Shown here in pieces: positions 39,405-48,533 of a stretch of 64,000 nt of DNA. Every line of letters starts with the position of its first letter. Position 1 is the stretch's first letter. The notes beneath the pieces are model-generated. The model did no database searches and had not been told where the DNA came from. It was given only the letters and a program-made list of their open reading frames with translations. A program made the position numbers and the translations under genes. The DNA is from Marinicella pacifica. GTDB taxonomy: Bacteria; Pseudomonadota; Gammaproteobacteria; Xanthomonadales; Marinicellaceae. The stretch spans positions 372,001 through 436,000 of the forward strand of contig NZ_BMEO01000002.1 in the NCBI RefSeq assembly GCF_014636635.1, in the 5' to 3' direction.

Positions 39405-40724
39405 ATGAACCAGACAACTGACACCATCGCGGCCATTGCCACAGCGCCGGGTACCGGTGGTGTCGGTATTATTCGGGTTTCCGGTTCTGATGCGTTTTCT
39501 ATCGCTCAACGCCTGGCGAGAAAAAGCCGTTTTAAACCGCGTTTTGCCCATTTCAGGTCATTTTATAACAGCGAACAACAATTAATTGACAGCGGCTTAT
39601 TACTGTATTTTCCGGGACCTAATTCATTTACCGGTGAAGATGTGGTGGAAGTTCAGGCCCATGGCGGTCATGTGGTATTAAATATGCTGTTAAGCGAAAT
39701 TATTCGCCTGGGCGCCCGTATGGCCAGGCCCGGTGAATTTTCAGAAAGGGCGTTTTTAAACAATAAAATGGATTTGGTGCAAGCCGAAGCCATCGCTGAT
39801 CTTATCGCCGGCGGTTCAGAACAAGCCGTGCTGGCCTCACAACGATCGTTACAAGGTGAATTCTCTGCCGAGATTAACAAACTCTTAAAATCGCTGATAG
39901 AAACCCGTGTTTGGATTGAATCTGCCATTGATTTTCCTGAAGAGGAAATCGATTTTCTGGCAGATTGTGAGCTTCGCAGGCAATTAAGCATGTTAAATCA
40001 GTCATTAATTGCCGTACTTAAAAAAACCCAATCAGGTGTATTACTGAATCAAGGTATCAGTATTGCCATTATCGGTGCCCCCAATGTTGGCAAGTCTTCT
40101 TTACTCAATGCCCTCACTGAAGAACAAACGGCTATCATCTCAGACATTGCCGGCACCACACGAGACGTGATTAAAGCCGATATTATCATCCATGGCATTC
40201 CGGTTAAATTAGTCGATACCGCCGGTATTCGTGAAAGTGATGATCCCATTGAACAACAGGGCATCGAACGTGCCCGGGCCATTCAGGCCAGTTGTGATGT
40301 TATTTTATTGGTGTATGATGGCAGTCGGGTGATTGAACAACTTCCAAAAGCGAAAGCCAATGAATTGGTGGTGTTAAATAAAATAGATTGTTTACATGCG
40401 GACAATCAAACACGGCAAGTGGATGTCCGTCTCTCAGCGAAAACCGGTGCCGGTCTTGATCAATTAAAACAACACATCGTTGCCATGGTCACAGGTGGCG
40501 ATCTGGCTGAAGATACCTTCACCGCCCGTCAACGGCATATTGAACAATTAAAATTAACACAACATCACGTGCATCTGGCCGAACAGCATTTGTCACATAA
40601 TATCGGTGAATTGGCCGCGGAAGAATTACGCCTGGCACAACAAGCGCTCAATGCCATTACCGGCGAATTCACGTCGGATGATTTACTGGGTGAAATTTTT
40701 TCCAGCTTTTGTATCGGTAAGTAA
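39405..40724 (+). CDS. mnmE: tRNA modification GTPase MnmE
   Basis: 439 residues. The N-terminal folate-binding domain (IAAIATAPGTGGVGIIRVSG, GEFSERAFLNNKMDLVQAEAI), a G domain with GAPNVGKSS, DIAGTTRD and DTAGIRES, and the C-terminal FCIGK containing the catalytic Cys. With MnmG it installs the 5-carboxymethylaminomethyl group on U34 of tRNAs, including tRNA-Lys such as the one at 29515. Confidence 0.98.
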   Translation: MNQTTDTIAAIATAPGTGGVGIIRVSGSDAFSIAQRLARKSRFKPRFAHFRSFYNSEQQLIDSGLLLYFPGPNSFTGEDVVEVQAHGGHVVLNMLLSEIIRLGARMARPGEFSERAFLNNKMDLVQAEAIADLIAGGSEQAVLASQRSLQGEFSAEINKLLKSLIETRVWIESAIDFPEEEIDFLADCELRRQLSMLNQSLIAVLKKTQSGVLLNQGISIAIIGAPNVGKSSLLNALTEEQTAIISDIAGTTRDVIKADIIIHGIPVKLVDTAGIRESDDPIEQQGIERARAIQASCDVILLVYDGSRVIEQLPKAKANELVVLNKIDCLHADNQTRQVDVRLSAKTGAGLDQLKQHIVAMVTGGDLAEDTFTARQRHIEQLKLTQHHVHLAEQHLSHNIGELAAEELRLAQQALNAITGEFTSDDLLGEIFSSFCIGK

Positions 40725-40732
40725 GCCGTTTA

Positions 40733-40774
40733 ATGACACAACACTTTCTTTTTTCTTCCTTATTGTTGTGTCAT
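40733..40774. repeat. Long inverted repeat between mnmE and the two-component genes
   Basis: ATGACACAACA and TGTTGTGTCAT are perfect 11-bp inverted arms separated by 20 pyrimidine-rich bases. It lies 8 bases after the mnmE stop and 45 bases before the probable kinase start. It could be a terminator-like structure or a dyad operator for the response regulator encoded downstream. Confidence 0.6.
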
Positions 40775-40785
40775 GATAGCGTGGT

Positions 40786-42216
40786 ATGTCAATTCTATTG
40801 ATAACTCCGGATAACAAAATGGCGATTAAATCAATCAAGACAAAAACCTTCTTGCTGTTATTGGGCATGACCTTGAGTATGGCTCTGCTGCTGGTACTGG
40901 CTGTTTCACTGAGTTTTGATCGCGGTTTTAGTCGCTATAAACAATCTCTTTATGACGATATCAATCAAAACATGGTCAAGCAATTGGCCGATTATTATCA
41001 AAAAAATGGTCATTGGCAGGCATTCAAAATCGACCGCGGTTTGTGGCAAGAGTTGTTGATCAACAGTCTTATTGAACAGACAGAACAATCGGATAATAAT
41101 CATCGTCATGAGCGCCGTTGGAAGATGTTTAAATACCACGCGCTACTGGCTGCTGATAAAACCCTTATCACAGGTCGCCGGGTACCTCATCATCAACCGT
41201 TGAAATTAATGGCCATCCGGGTCAAGGATACAACGGTTGGTTACTTGCGTATTCCTGACAGACAGGCCATTAATAACCACCTCGATAAAAAGTTCAACCA
41301 AACCATGCAAAAGTGGTTTGTGGTGTTGTTTGGGTTGGCACTGTTATTTACTTTGTTACTCAGCTGGCCGATTTCAGGCTATTTTACGCGCCCCATTCGA
41401 CGTTTAAACCAGCATGTAAAAAAAATGAGTCAGGGACACTATGGCGATATGATTGATATTAACCGTGGCGATGAGCTGGGACGACTGGGCGATAACATCA
41501 ATCACTTGAGCCAGACATTACAGGCCAACAGTGAAAACCAAAAAACTTTTTTTACCGATATTTCTCATGAATTAAGAACACCCGTTTCGGTGTTGCGGGC
41601 CCAAATTGAGGCCCTGCAAGATGGTATAGTAAAACCCGAAGACGAACAACTCAATCAATTGCACCGTCAGGTCATGAGCTTATCCCTGTTAATCAATGAT
41701 ATTCAGGATTTAGCCGGTACCGAACTCGGTGCCATGCAATATCAAAAACAAGCCGTCAATTTAAGCCAGTTATTACATTCTGTCATCCGCTCATTTTCAT
41801 CACAAGTCAGTGACGTGCAATTAACCTTAACGCAGGATATTGAAGAAAACCGATGGATTATCGGTGATGCATTGCGTTTACAACAATTATTTAATAATGT
41901 ACTGAATAACGCGTTGCGCTATACCGATGCCGGTGGTGTCATCAGCATCCGCTTAAAAACACACAAGCAACAGCTTGTCATTACGTTTGAAGACAGTGCC
42001 CCGGGCGTTGAACAGCAATACCATGAGAGATTATTTGAACGTTTATTTCGACCTGATTCTGACCGCAATAAACATCGGGGCGGTTTTGGCATCGGTCTGA
42101 CCATTGCTAAAAACATCGTCACAGCCCACCAGGGTACCATTCAGGCCTTTGATTCATCCCTGGGCGGTCTGACCATAACAATCCGTTTACCCCTGGAAAA
42201 AGACAGCCATGAATAA
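40786..42216 (+). CDS. Sensor histidine kinase, BaeS/CpxA-like
   Basis: 476 residues (an ATG at 40819 is a possible alternative start). Two transmembrane helices (FLLLLGMTLSMALLLVLAVSL and WFVVLFGLALLFTLLLSWPI) flank a periplasmic sensor of about 130 residues. A HAMP domain (RRLNQHVKKMSQGHYGDM), the H box FFTDISHELRTPVSVL with the phospho-accepting His, the N box LFNNVLNNALRYTD and G boxes HRGGFGIGLTIAKNIV follow. It autophosphorylates and passes phosphate to the adjacent regulator, whose gene overlaps by 8 bases. Envelope stress is the likely input given the Spy-like gene next door. Confidence 0.92.
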   Translation: MSILLITPDNKMAIKSIKTKTFLLLLGMTLSMALLLVLAVSLSFDRGFSRYKQSLYDDINQNMVKQLADYYQKNGHWQAFKIDRGLWQELLINSLIEQTEQSDNNHRHERRWKMFKYHALLAADKTLITGRRVPHHQPLKLMAIRVKDTTVGYLRIPDRQAINNHLDKKFNQTMQKWFVVLFGLALLFTLLLSWPISGYFTRPIRRLNQHVKKMSQGHYGDMIDINRGDELGRLGDNINHLSQTLQANSENQKTFFTDISHELRTPVSVLRAQIEALQDGIVKPEDEQLNQLHRQVMSLSLLINDIQDLAGTELGAMQYQKQAVNLSQLLHSVIRSFSSQVSDVQLTLTQDIEENRWIIGDALRLQQLFNNVLNNALRYTDAGGVISIRLKTHKQQLVITFEDSAPGVEQQYHERLFERLFRPDSDRNKHRGGFGIGLTIAKNIVTAHQGTIQAFDSSLGGLTITIRLPLEKDSHE

Positions 42217-42871
42217 ACATATTTTAATTGTTGAAGATGAAGCGCCGTTGGCCGAGTTGATGGCTGATTATTTAAAACGGTCACAATTAGACACCACCAT
42301 CATCAATCATGGTGATGATGTCATCAGGTGGCTAAAAAAAAACAGCCCGGCCGTGATCTTAATGGATTTAATGCTACCGGGACAAGACGGCTTGGAATTA
42401 ACAAAAACTATCCGCGAATTTTCACAGGTTCCTATTATTATCACAACTGCAAAAGTCAGTGAAATTGATCGATTGATGGGTCTGGAAATTGGCGCTGATG
42501 ACTATGTATGCAAGCCGTACAGCCCCCGTGAATTGGTGGCCAGAGTCCAGGTTCAATTAAGACGGCATAATAGTCAACCGATAGCCACTGATTTGACGCT
42601 GGATGATGCTCAGATATCGGCACATATCCAACAAAAATCAGTTCAGTTTACGGTGGTCGAATTTAATTTATTGAAAACATTGTATCAACACACTGGTCAG
42701 GTAATGAGCCGTGATCAACTGATGAATCAGGCCTATCAGGATTACCGCATTATTTCTGACCGCACCATAGACAGTCATATTAAAAAAATTCGAAAAAAAT
42801 TAAAAACCATCGATGACCATGATTATATTCAGTCTATTTATGGGCTGGGTTATCAGTTTGTGTCTAAATAA
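42209..42871 (+). CDS. OmpR-family response regulator, BaeR-like
   Basis: 220 residues. Receiver domain with acidic pair Glu9/Asp10, phosphorylation site Asp53 in ILMDLMLPGQDG, Thr in ITTAK and Lys in VCKPYSPREL. A C-terminal winged helix (FNLLKTLYQHTGQVMSRDQL, DRTIDSHIKKIRKKL, IQSIYGLGYQF) follows. It is a DNA-binding transcription factor paired with the overlapping kinase. Confidence 0.93.
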   Translation: MNKHILIVEDEAPLAELMADYLKRSQLDTTIINHGDDVIRWLKKNSPAVILMDLMLPGQDGLELTKTIREFSQVPIIITTAKVSEIDRLMGLEIGADDYVCKPYSPRELVARVQVQLRRHNSQPIATDLTLDDAQISAHIQQKSVQFTVVEFNLLKTLYQHTGQVMSRDQLMNQAYQDYRIISDRTIDSHIKKIRKKLKTIDDHDYIQSIYGLGYQFVSK

Positions 42872-42937
42872 AATTTTTATCCATAATATTTGCACGTTTG
42901 TTGGTTATGATGACTTTAAACCAACAGGAGAAAATCC

Positions 42938-43285
42938 ATGAAAAAATTAGTATTGATAAGTTTAGGTCTTTTAATGTTTGCCGGTATGGCTACTGCTGAA
43001 CATGGCAAAGGAATGTACGACGAATTGAATTTAACGGAAGATCAGCAAAGCCAAATGCAAGAACTAAAGGCCGACCATATGCAACGCATGAACGCAGCAC
43101 GAGATCAGGTAAAAGCCGAAACTCACGAAAAGATGGCTGAAATTTTAACTGAAGAACAAATGCAGCAATGGCAAGAAATGAAAGAGCAAAGACAAGAGCG
43201 TATGAAAAACCGCATGAAAAAAATGAAGCATAAAAAGAAACATCGACGTGAAAACAAAGGCATGATGGATGATGATAATCAATAA
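42938..43285 (+). CDS. Spy/CpxP-family periplasmic protein
   Basis: 115 residues. Signal peptide (MKKLVLISLGLLMFAGMATA), then two LTxxQ-type motifs (LNLTEDQQSQMQEL and ILTEEQMQQWQEM) and a long charged helix ending in a Lys/His-rich tail (KKMKHKKKHRRENKG). Spy and CpxP are periplasmic chaperones or inhibitors controlled by BaeSR and CpxAR. AGGAG precedes the ATG. Position after the two-component pair fits a feedback target. The basic, histidine-rich tail might bind metal; that is inference. Confidence 0.82.
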   Translation: MKKLVLISLGLLMFAGMATAEHGKGMYDELNLTEDQQSQMQELKADHMQRMNAARDQVKAETHEKMAEILTEEQMQQWQEMKEQRQERMKNRMKKMKHKKKHRRENKGMMDDDNQ

Positions 43286-43308
43286 ACCTTCCTTTTCTTA
43301 AAACGTAT

Positions 43309-43338
43309 AAAACGCCACCACTCAGGTGGCGTTTTTTT
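43309..43338 (+). terminator. Terminator after the Spy-like gene
   Basis: AAACGCCACC and GGTGGCGTTT form a 10-bp stem with a short loop followed by a T run. Confidence 0.9.
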
Positions 43339-43385
43339 ATGTTCCCAGACAGAAATTGCTATAATGATTGATTTGTAGGGGATTA

Positions 43386-43760
43386 ATGATGAAATTAGGC
43401 GCTTTTTCTGTGAGTTTACCGGTTAAAAATTTAGCCAAATCGAAAGAGTTCTATGAGCATTTAGGCTTTGAGCAATTTGCAGGTGATGGTCAACATTACC
43501 TTATTATGAAAAATGAAGAGACCCTGATTGGCTTGTTTGAAAATATGTTTGAAGAAACATTACTGACATTTAATCCCGGTTGGGATCAATCAGCCAATCA
43601 ATTATCGGATTATGATGATGTCAGAACAATACAGCAAAAATTGATGGATGAAAACATCAAATTAGAGCGCCATTGTGATTCTCAAGGTCAAGGCCCTGCC
43701 AGCATAGTGGTCAAAGATCCCGATGGTCATACCATACTGATTGATCAGCATGTCAAATAA
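43386..43760 (+). CDS. VOC/glyoxalase-family protein
   Basis: About 124 residues from the ATG pair at 43386/43389, which follows AGGGG closely; a frame-open upstream ATG at 43368 has no ribosome site. Two beta-alpha-beta-beta-beta units: LGAFSVSLPVKNLAKSKEFYEHLGF and the second ending PASIVVKDPDGHTILIDQH, as in the VOC superfamily. Metal and substrate are undefined. The 3' end overlaps the tag gene by 11 bases. Confidence 0.85.
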   Translation: MMKLGAFSVSLPVKNLAKSKEFYEHLGFEQFAGDGQHYLIMKNEETLIGLFENMFEETLLTFNPGWDQSANQLSDYDDVRTIQQKLMDENIKLERHCDSQGQGPASIVVKDPDGHTILIDQHVK

Positions 43761-44328
43761 ACAGCGTTGTCAATGGGCGCAAAACGCCACACCTTTAGAA
43801 CAGAACTATCACGATCATGAATGGGGTCGACCGGTTTATGAGGATAAAAAATGGTTTGAATTTATCGTCCTGGAAGGCGCCCAGGCGGGTTTAAGCTGGT
43901 CCACCATTCTGCATAAACGCGAAGGTTACAGAAAAGCTTTTTCGAATTTTGATTTTGAACAGGTGGCTCAATTTACAGAAAAAGATCAGGCACAATTAAA
44001 AGAGAACCCTGAGATTGTTCGTAATAAGCTCAAGATCGCATCTGCAGTCAGCAATGCCCGGGCCTTTATCAAAGTACGCCAGGAGTTTGGCTGCTTTAAT
44101 GACTATATCTGGCAATTTGTCGATGGACAACCGATAATCAATCATTGGTCTGAGTCCGGGCAGGTTCCTGTCACCACGAAAGAGTCCGATGCCTTAAGTC
44201 GTGATTTAAAAAAACGCGGCTTTAAATTTGTCGGCAGCACCATTTGTTATGCACTGATGCAGGCCACCGGTCTGGTCAACGACCACACCACCGATTGTTT
44301 TTGTTACGATAAATCCCTTAGGAGTTAA
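43750..44328 (+). CDS. tag: DNA-3-methyladenine glycosylase I
   Basis: 192 residues from MSNKQRCQW. Zinc ligands of the Tag family are recognisable (Cys near the N-terminus in RCQWAQ, His in YHDHEWG, and His/Cys in NDHTTDCFCY at the end). The conserved FEFIVLEGAQAGLSWSTIL and WQFVDGQPIINHW form the base pocket. It excises 3-methyladenine from DNA. Confidence 0.96.
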   Translation: MSNKQRCQWAQNATPLEQNYHDHEWGRPVYEDKKWFEFIVLEGAQAGLSWSTILHKREGYRKAFSNFDFEQVAQFTEKDQAQLKENPEIVRNKLKIASAVSNARAFIKVRQEFGCFNDYIWQFVDGQPIINHWSESGQVPVTTKESDALSRDLKKRGFKFVGSTICYALMQATGLVNDHTTDCFCYDKSLRS

Positions 44329-44880
44329 ATGATGTCAAAACTATGTACATTTTCTGTGCTGATCAGCGCTTTATTATTAAGCTTCGGTATTCAAGCCGGA
44401 GAATCATCCGAAGCAAATAACTCTCAAGCTTTTTTTAACAATATGAAAGAGCTGTGCGGCGAAGTCTTCACCGGTGCCAGCACCTACCCCGATGATCCGG
44501 ATCATGATTTTGCCGGTAAAAAACTGGTGGCTGACTTTGCCGATTGCAGTGATACTGAAATTCGCATTAAATTTGCCGTGGGCGAAGACCATTCCAGAAC
44601 CTGGGTAATCACAAAATCCGATAAAGGTCTATTGCTGAAACATGATCATCGTCATGCCGATGGTACACCCGATGAAGTCACCAATTACGGCGGTTGGGCA
44701 AATCAAGCCGGTAGTGCATATCAACAATATTTTGAAGCCGATGAAGAAACCGCGACATTGATTCCTGAAGCATCAACCAACGTCTGGATGTTGTCGTATG
44801 ACCCGGAGACAAAGGTGCTCACGTATGATTTGAAGCGTCATAAAGAACCCCGTTATCAGGCTCAATTAACACCGCAATAA
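44329..44880 (+). CDS. Secreted protein of unknown function
   Basis: 183 residues. A signal peptide (MMSKLCTFSVLISALLLSFGIQAG) is followed by a compact domain with two cysteines likely to form a disulfide (ELCGEVF and FADCSDTE), the histidine-rich stretch LLKHDHRHADGTPDEVTNYGGWAN, and C-terminal beta strands (TNVWMLSYDPETKVLTYDLKR). The start codon directly follows the tag stop. I recognise it only as a conserved secreted hypothetical; DHRHxDG suggests a possible metal site. Confidence 0.7.
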   Translation: MMSKLCTFSVLISALLLSFGIQAGESSEANNSQAFFNNMKELCGEVFTGASTYPDDPDHDFAGKKLVADFADCSDTEIRIKFAVGEDHSRTWVITKSDKGLLLKHDHRHADGTPDEVTNYGGWANQAGSAYQQYFEADEETATLIPEASTNVWMLSYDPETKVLTYDLKRHKEPRYQAQLTPQ

Positions 44881-45112
44881 AGTTGATAGCCATAAGTGGC
44901 TGTGGCAGTCAGGGTTAAGGGCGTCAAGCGCACTGATGTCAGGAAGTTTCTCTAAAGCGTCATAATTAAGTCATAACTGACGATTAAAGTAAGGGTTTTC
45001 AGACTGTGATAGACGATGAAAGCTTTTTATTTTTTGGATGATGATAATTTAGATAACTTACCGGCCGATGTGCAATTAATGCCTTTTGACATTAACTATA
45101 TTGATCCACAGA

Positions 45113-45508
45113 TTAGTGGTCAGAAAAAACCCAAAACCTGGCCATCAAAAAAGTCACCAGTGGCACCGTTACCAGCAACAAGGGCAACGCCTGAAAGGAA
45201 TAATCCAGGTGCCAATAATCCACCAATAACAGCACCCCGCCCTGATGCAGAAATAAAGCAATTAAAGACGAGATAACAAATTTAGGAAAACGGTTTTGAT
45301 GGCGTCCGGTGTCCTTAAAGGAATAGTGATAATGACCCAGATAAGCGGTAAATAAACCGCCGATAAAACCCAAAGCATGAGCATAAAATGGTTTAATCAG
45401 CAGTTGTTCATGGGCTAAAAAGCCAATGCCAAAATGCACCACAGTGGCCAGACCACCGACCAGACCATAGCGGAATAGCAATGCAAATGTGTCTTTAGTC
45501 AACATCAA
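45113..45508 (-). CDS. GtrA-like membrane protein
   Basis: 131 residues with four transmembrane helices. Typical GtrA pattern: FALLFRYGLVGGLATVVHFG, LGFIGGLFTAYLGHYHYSF and the terminal FLMARFWVFSD. The family takes part in moving undecaprenyl-linked sugars across the membrane. It overlaps the Rieske gene by 14 bases and is last in hemE-Rieske-gtrA. Confidence 0.88.
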   Translation of the reverse strand: MMLTKDTFALLFRYGLVGGLATVVHFGIGFLAHEQLLIKPFYAHALGFIGGLFTAYLGHYHYSFKDTGRHQNRFPKFVISSLIALFLHQGGVLLLVDYWHLDYSFQALPLLLVTVPLVTFLMARFWVFSDH

Positions 45509-45830
45509 TAAAAACCTGATTGTCTTTTATTTCTGTTGTTACCGCGCGTAAGGCATCACCGGCACAGGGCCCGGCGGTACAAAAGCCATCTTCTGTTTGA
45601 AAAGTGGCGCCATGGGCCGGACAGACCACTTGTTTATCTGGCGTTTCTAAATACTCACCCGGGGCATAATCCAGGCGTCGGCCCTGATGCGGGCAAAAGT
45701 TACGATAGACAAAAATGTTTTCACCTTGTTTTTTAACCATATAAGTGTCATCTTCATCACCATCTGCTGCAGCAAAGGTCATCCACTTATCTTCAACTAA
45801 GTCGCTGAGGTTGCAGAGAAAAACAGACAT
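45495..45830 (-). CDS. Rieske 2Fe-2S protein
   Basis: 111 residues. The cluster ligands are Cys and His in NFCPHQGRRLDY and in VVCPAHGATF, 20-25 residues apart. It is a small soluble Rieske ferredoxin rather than a dioxygenase subunit. It overlaps hemE by one base, which may indicate a link with heme synthesis or just an operon of convenience. Confidence 0.9.
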   Translation of the reverse strand: MSVFLCNLSDLVEDKWMTFAAADGDEDDTYMVKKQGENIFVYRNFCPHQGRRLDYAPGEYLETPDKQVVCPAHGATFQTEDGFCTAGPCAGDALRAVTTEIKDNQVFIDVD

Positions 45831-46882
45831 TAGCGTTGTGAATGACGTTTCACGGCATCCACCAGTAACGCCACTTTTTCAGGCTCCATATCAGGTTGCA
45901 TACCATGGCCAAGATTAAAGATGTGCCCCGGTTGGTTGCCATAACTATCCAATACCTGTTTAACCGCCTGATCAATATGATCGTCAGGGGCATACAATGT
46001 GGCCGGATCTAAATTACCCTGAAGGGCAACCTGACCACCGGTTAATTTCAAAGCATCATCTAAATTAATGGTCCAATCAACACCTAAACCATGACAACCG
46101 GTTTCTGACAAAGCGGTGAGACTTTGATTGGCGCCCTTGCTGAATAACACCACCGGTGTGTCACCGTAGCCGGCGTCTTTAATGCCATCGACAATTTGTT
46201 GCATATAACGTAAAGAAAACGTTTTAAAATCAGCCGGTGATAGCGCACCACCCCAACTGTCAAAAACCTGTACCGCAGATGCACCGCTTTGAATTTGGCC
46301 AATTAAATATTTCACCGTTGATTGTGCCAGTTTATCCAGTAACTGATGGGCTGCTTCAGGGTTTTTGTAAAGCATGGCTTTTGATTTAGCAAACGTTTTG
46401 CTACCACCATTTTCAATCATATAAGTGAACAAAGTCCATGGACTGCCGGCAAAACCAATCAGTGGCACTCGCCCGTTTAAGGTTTTCACCGTTAAACTAA
46501 TGGCGTCCATGACGTATTGTAAATCTTCAGCATCAGGAATCGGTAATTGGCCAATTTGTGCCACATCCGTAATCGGTTCAGCAAAACGCGGGCCCTCACC
46601 TTGGACAAAATGTAAACCCAAGCCCATGGCATCGGGGATGGTTAAAATATCTGAAAAAATAATCGCCGCATCCAGTGGGAAGCGTTCCAGCGGTTGGATG
46701 GTGACCTCGCAGGCCATTTCCGGGGTTCCGGCCAGTGTCATAAAATCACCGGCTTTGGCGCGCACCTTACGGTATTCGGGTAAGTAACGTCCTGCCTGTC
46801 GCATCAGCCATACCGGGGTGCGCTCGGTGGCTTCGCGGCGCAAAGCACGTAAATACAAATCGTTTTTTAATTCCATGACCAA
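45830..46882 (-). CDS. hemE: Uroporphyrinogen decarboxylase
   Basis: 350 residues. N-terminal substrate signature RTPVWLMRQAGRYLPEYRKVR, then FSDILTIPDAMGL, GFAGSPWTLFTYMIE, VDWTINLD and NLGHGMQPDM near the end, all family hallmarks. It converts uroporphyrinogen III to coproporphyrinogen III in heme synthesis, in the cytoplasm. Confidence 0.97.
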   Translation of the reverse strand: MVMELKNDLYLRALRREATERTPVWLMRQAGRYLPEYRKVRAKAGDFMTLAGTPEMACEVTIQPLERFPLDAAIIFSDILTIPDAMGLGLHFVQGEGPRFAEPITDVAQIGQLPIPDAEDLQYVMDAISLTVKTLNGRVPLIGFAGSPWTLFTYMIENGGSKTFAKSKAMLYKNPEAAHQLLDKLAQSTVKYLIGQIQSGASAVQVFDSWGGALSPADFKTFSLRYMQQIVDGIKDAGYGDTPVVLFSKGANQSLTALSETGCHGLGVDWTINLDDALKLTGGQVALQGNLDPATLYAPDDHIDQAVKQVLDSYGNQPGHIFNLGHGMQPDMEPEKVALLVDAVKRHSQR

Positions 46883-46997
46883 GGGACAACAAAAAAACGG
46901 CTATTTTAGCAGTATCACAGGCGATAAACAGCTTACACAGTGATTGTTTGTTAAAATGCAGGCTTTTTGAACCTTAGGCCATTACAAAGGTCAGACT

Positions 46998-48437
46998 ATG
47001 CCTATGAAAAATCACCTAAAAAAAATGAAAAAGTTACTGCCATTACTGTTAATTATTATGAGTACGCCGCTGGTTGCCCAGGCGCTGGAAGACAATCAGC
47101 TTTCACCACAGGATAAAACCTTTCAGCAAGAAATCATGCGTGCCAATTACATTCCCCAGTTACTGCAGGTGGCTGAGGGCACAATGAAAAAAAAACAACA
47201 CAAACGCCATTTGATGGTTTGGGAGCGCATTGCCCAGTTAGAACCCAACAACCCGGAATTTCAGTTTGAGCTGGCCAGAGCCTATGCCCTTGTGGATGAA
47301 AAAACCGGTGCTTATAACGCCCTGGTGAAATTACAAAATGCCGGTTTAAGTTATCAGATTGACGGTGATGATAGTTTTACAAACATTCAGGGCACCAAAG
47401 TCTATGACTATATCGTCAATGGTATGAAAGACAATGCCACAGCCTACGGCGAAGGTAAAGTGGTGGCCACCGTCGATGACAGTTTTTCCGGGATGCTGTT
47501 TGAAAACATGGTCTATGATAAAAACAACCAACGTTTTTTATTGGCCAGCATCCGCAGCGGTGAAATCTACCAAATCGACCAACAAGGTCAGTTCAGCCCC
47601 TTTATATCAGATGCCAACCCCGAAAAAGGCCCCTGGGGTGCGGTGGATATGGTATTAGCCAATGACAACAAATCTCTGTGGGTGGCTTCTGCCTCTATGC
47701 CCCAATTCAATGGCGTCACCGAACAAAACCTCGGTCGAGCTATGATCAGTCAATATAGACTGAGTGATGGTGAATTAATCAAACGCGTTGTGTTCGGTGA
47801 TAGCCAAACCCCACAACTACTCACAGCCTTACATATGGGCCACGCTGGCGCCTTATATTTTTTAAGTTTGTTCGATAAAACCATCTATCAACTCAATGCA
47901 GATTCCGATAAACCCGAGAAAGTCATTGAATTACCCGGTCTCAACGCCATCAAAGCCATCACATCAAATACCGATGACAGTTATTTATATGTGGCAGATT
48001 TTGAAAAAGGTCTCTATGTGATTGATATAGCAACCCAAAAAGTGGGTAACATGGACCCCAAAGGTGAGCGATTCTTTACCGGTATCAGTGATTTGTTTTA
48101 TGTGGATGGCGATTTGGTCGGCATTCAAAGTGGTGTTTCACCGGCCCGGGTGATGCGTTTTGATTTGGCGCAAGACCTTTTGATTAAAATGACTTTTCCG
48201 GTTGAAGCCTCGCACCCGGATTTTGTCACCTTAGGCAACGGCACCCTGGTCGATAATCATGTCTATTATGTGGCCAATTCCCAATGGGGTAAAATGGATA
48301 TGGGCGGTAATTTAATCGAGGGCGAAAACTGGCAACCGTTAAAAATTATGAAATCCCCTATCGACTATCGTATGCAGGAACACATCGACAATCAAAAACG
48401 CATCGAAGAAATTAAAAAGAAACGCGGGATCAAATAA
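46998..48437 (+). CDS. Periplasmic TPR plus beta-propeller protein, unknown function
   Basis: 479 residues. A signal peptide with a basic head (MPMKNHLKKMKKLLPLLLII...AQA). A short TPR-like region (about 60-115: HLMVWERIAQLEPNNPEFQFELARAYALV) is followed by propeller-type blades (AVDMVLANDNKSLWVASAS, AITSNTDDSYLYVADFEKGLYVID, LVGIQSGVSPARVMRFD). The C-terminus is a charged helix. No catalytic motif. It is monocistronic and divergent from hemE. Confidence 0.72.
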   Translation: MPMKNHLKKMKKLLPLLLIIMSTPLVAQALEDNQLSPQDKTFQQEIMRANYIPQLLQVAEGTMKKKQHKRHLMVWERIAQLEPNNPEFQFELARAYALVDEKTGAYNALVKLQNAGLSYQIDGDDSFTNIQGTKVYDYIVNGMKDNATAYGEGKVVATVDDSFSGMLFENMVYDKNNQRFLLASIRSGEIYQIDQQGQFSPFISDANPEKGPWGAVDMVLANDNKSLWVASASMPQFNGVTEQNLGRAMISQYRLSDGELIKRVVFGDSQTPQLLTALHMGHAGALYFLSLFDKTIYQLNADSDKPEKVIELPGLNAIKAITSNTDDSYLYVADFEKGLYVIDIATQKVGNMDPKGERFFTGISDLFYVDGDLVGIQSGVSPARVMRFDLAQDLLIKMTFPVEASHPDFVTLGNGTLVDNHVYYVANSQWGKMDMGGNLIEGENWQPLKIMKSPIDYRMQEHIDNQKRIEEIKKKRGIK

Positions 48438-48454
48438 TGCCCTTATCAACCGAT

Positions 48455-48487
48455 AAAAAAACCGGCCACTGTGAGCCGGTTTTTTTA
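48455..48487 (+). terminator. Terminator
   Basis: AAAAAACCGGC and GCCGGTTTTTT form an 11-bp stem with an 8-base loop, 18 bases past the stop of the TPR-propeller gene. Confidence 0.92.
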
Positions 48488-48533
48488 CGTTCTCTTAAAG
48501 TCGGCTTGTTAAAATAAAGGTTTTGAAGAGGTA

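Noticed and set aside
45016-45276. 86-codon plus-strand ORF starting MKAFYFLDDDNLDNLP
   Set aside because: Most of it is antisense to the well-supported GtrA gene and its second half is low-complexity proline-rich shadow sequence. Only the first 32 codons are outside that gene, with no clear ribosome site. A small real peptide cannot be excluded.
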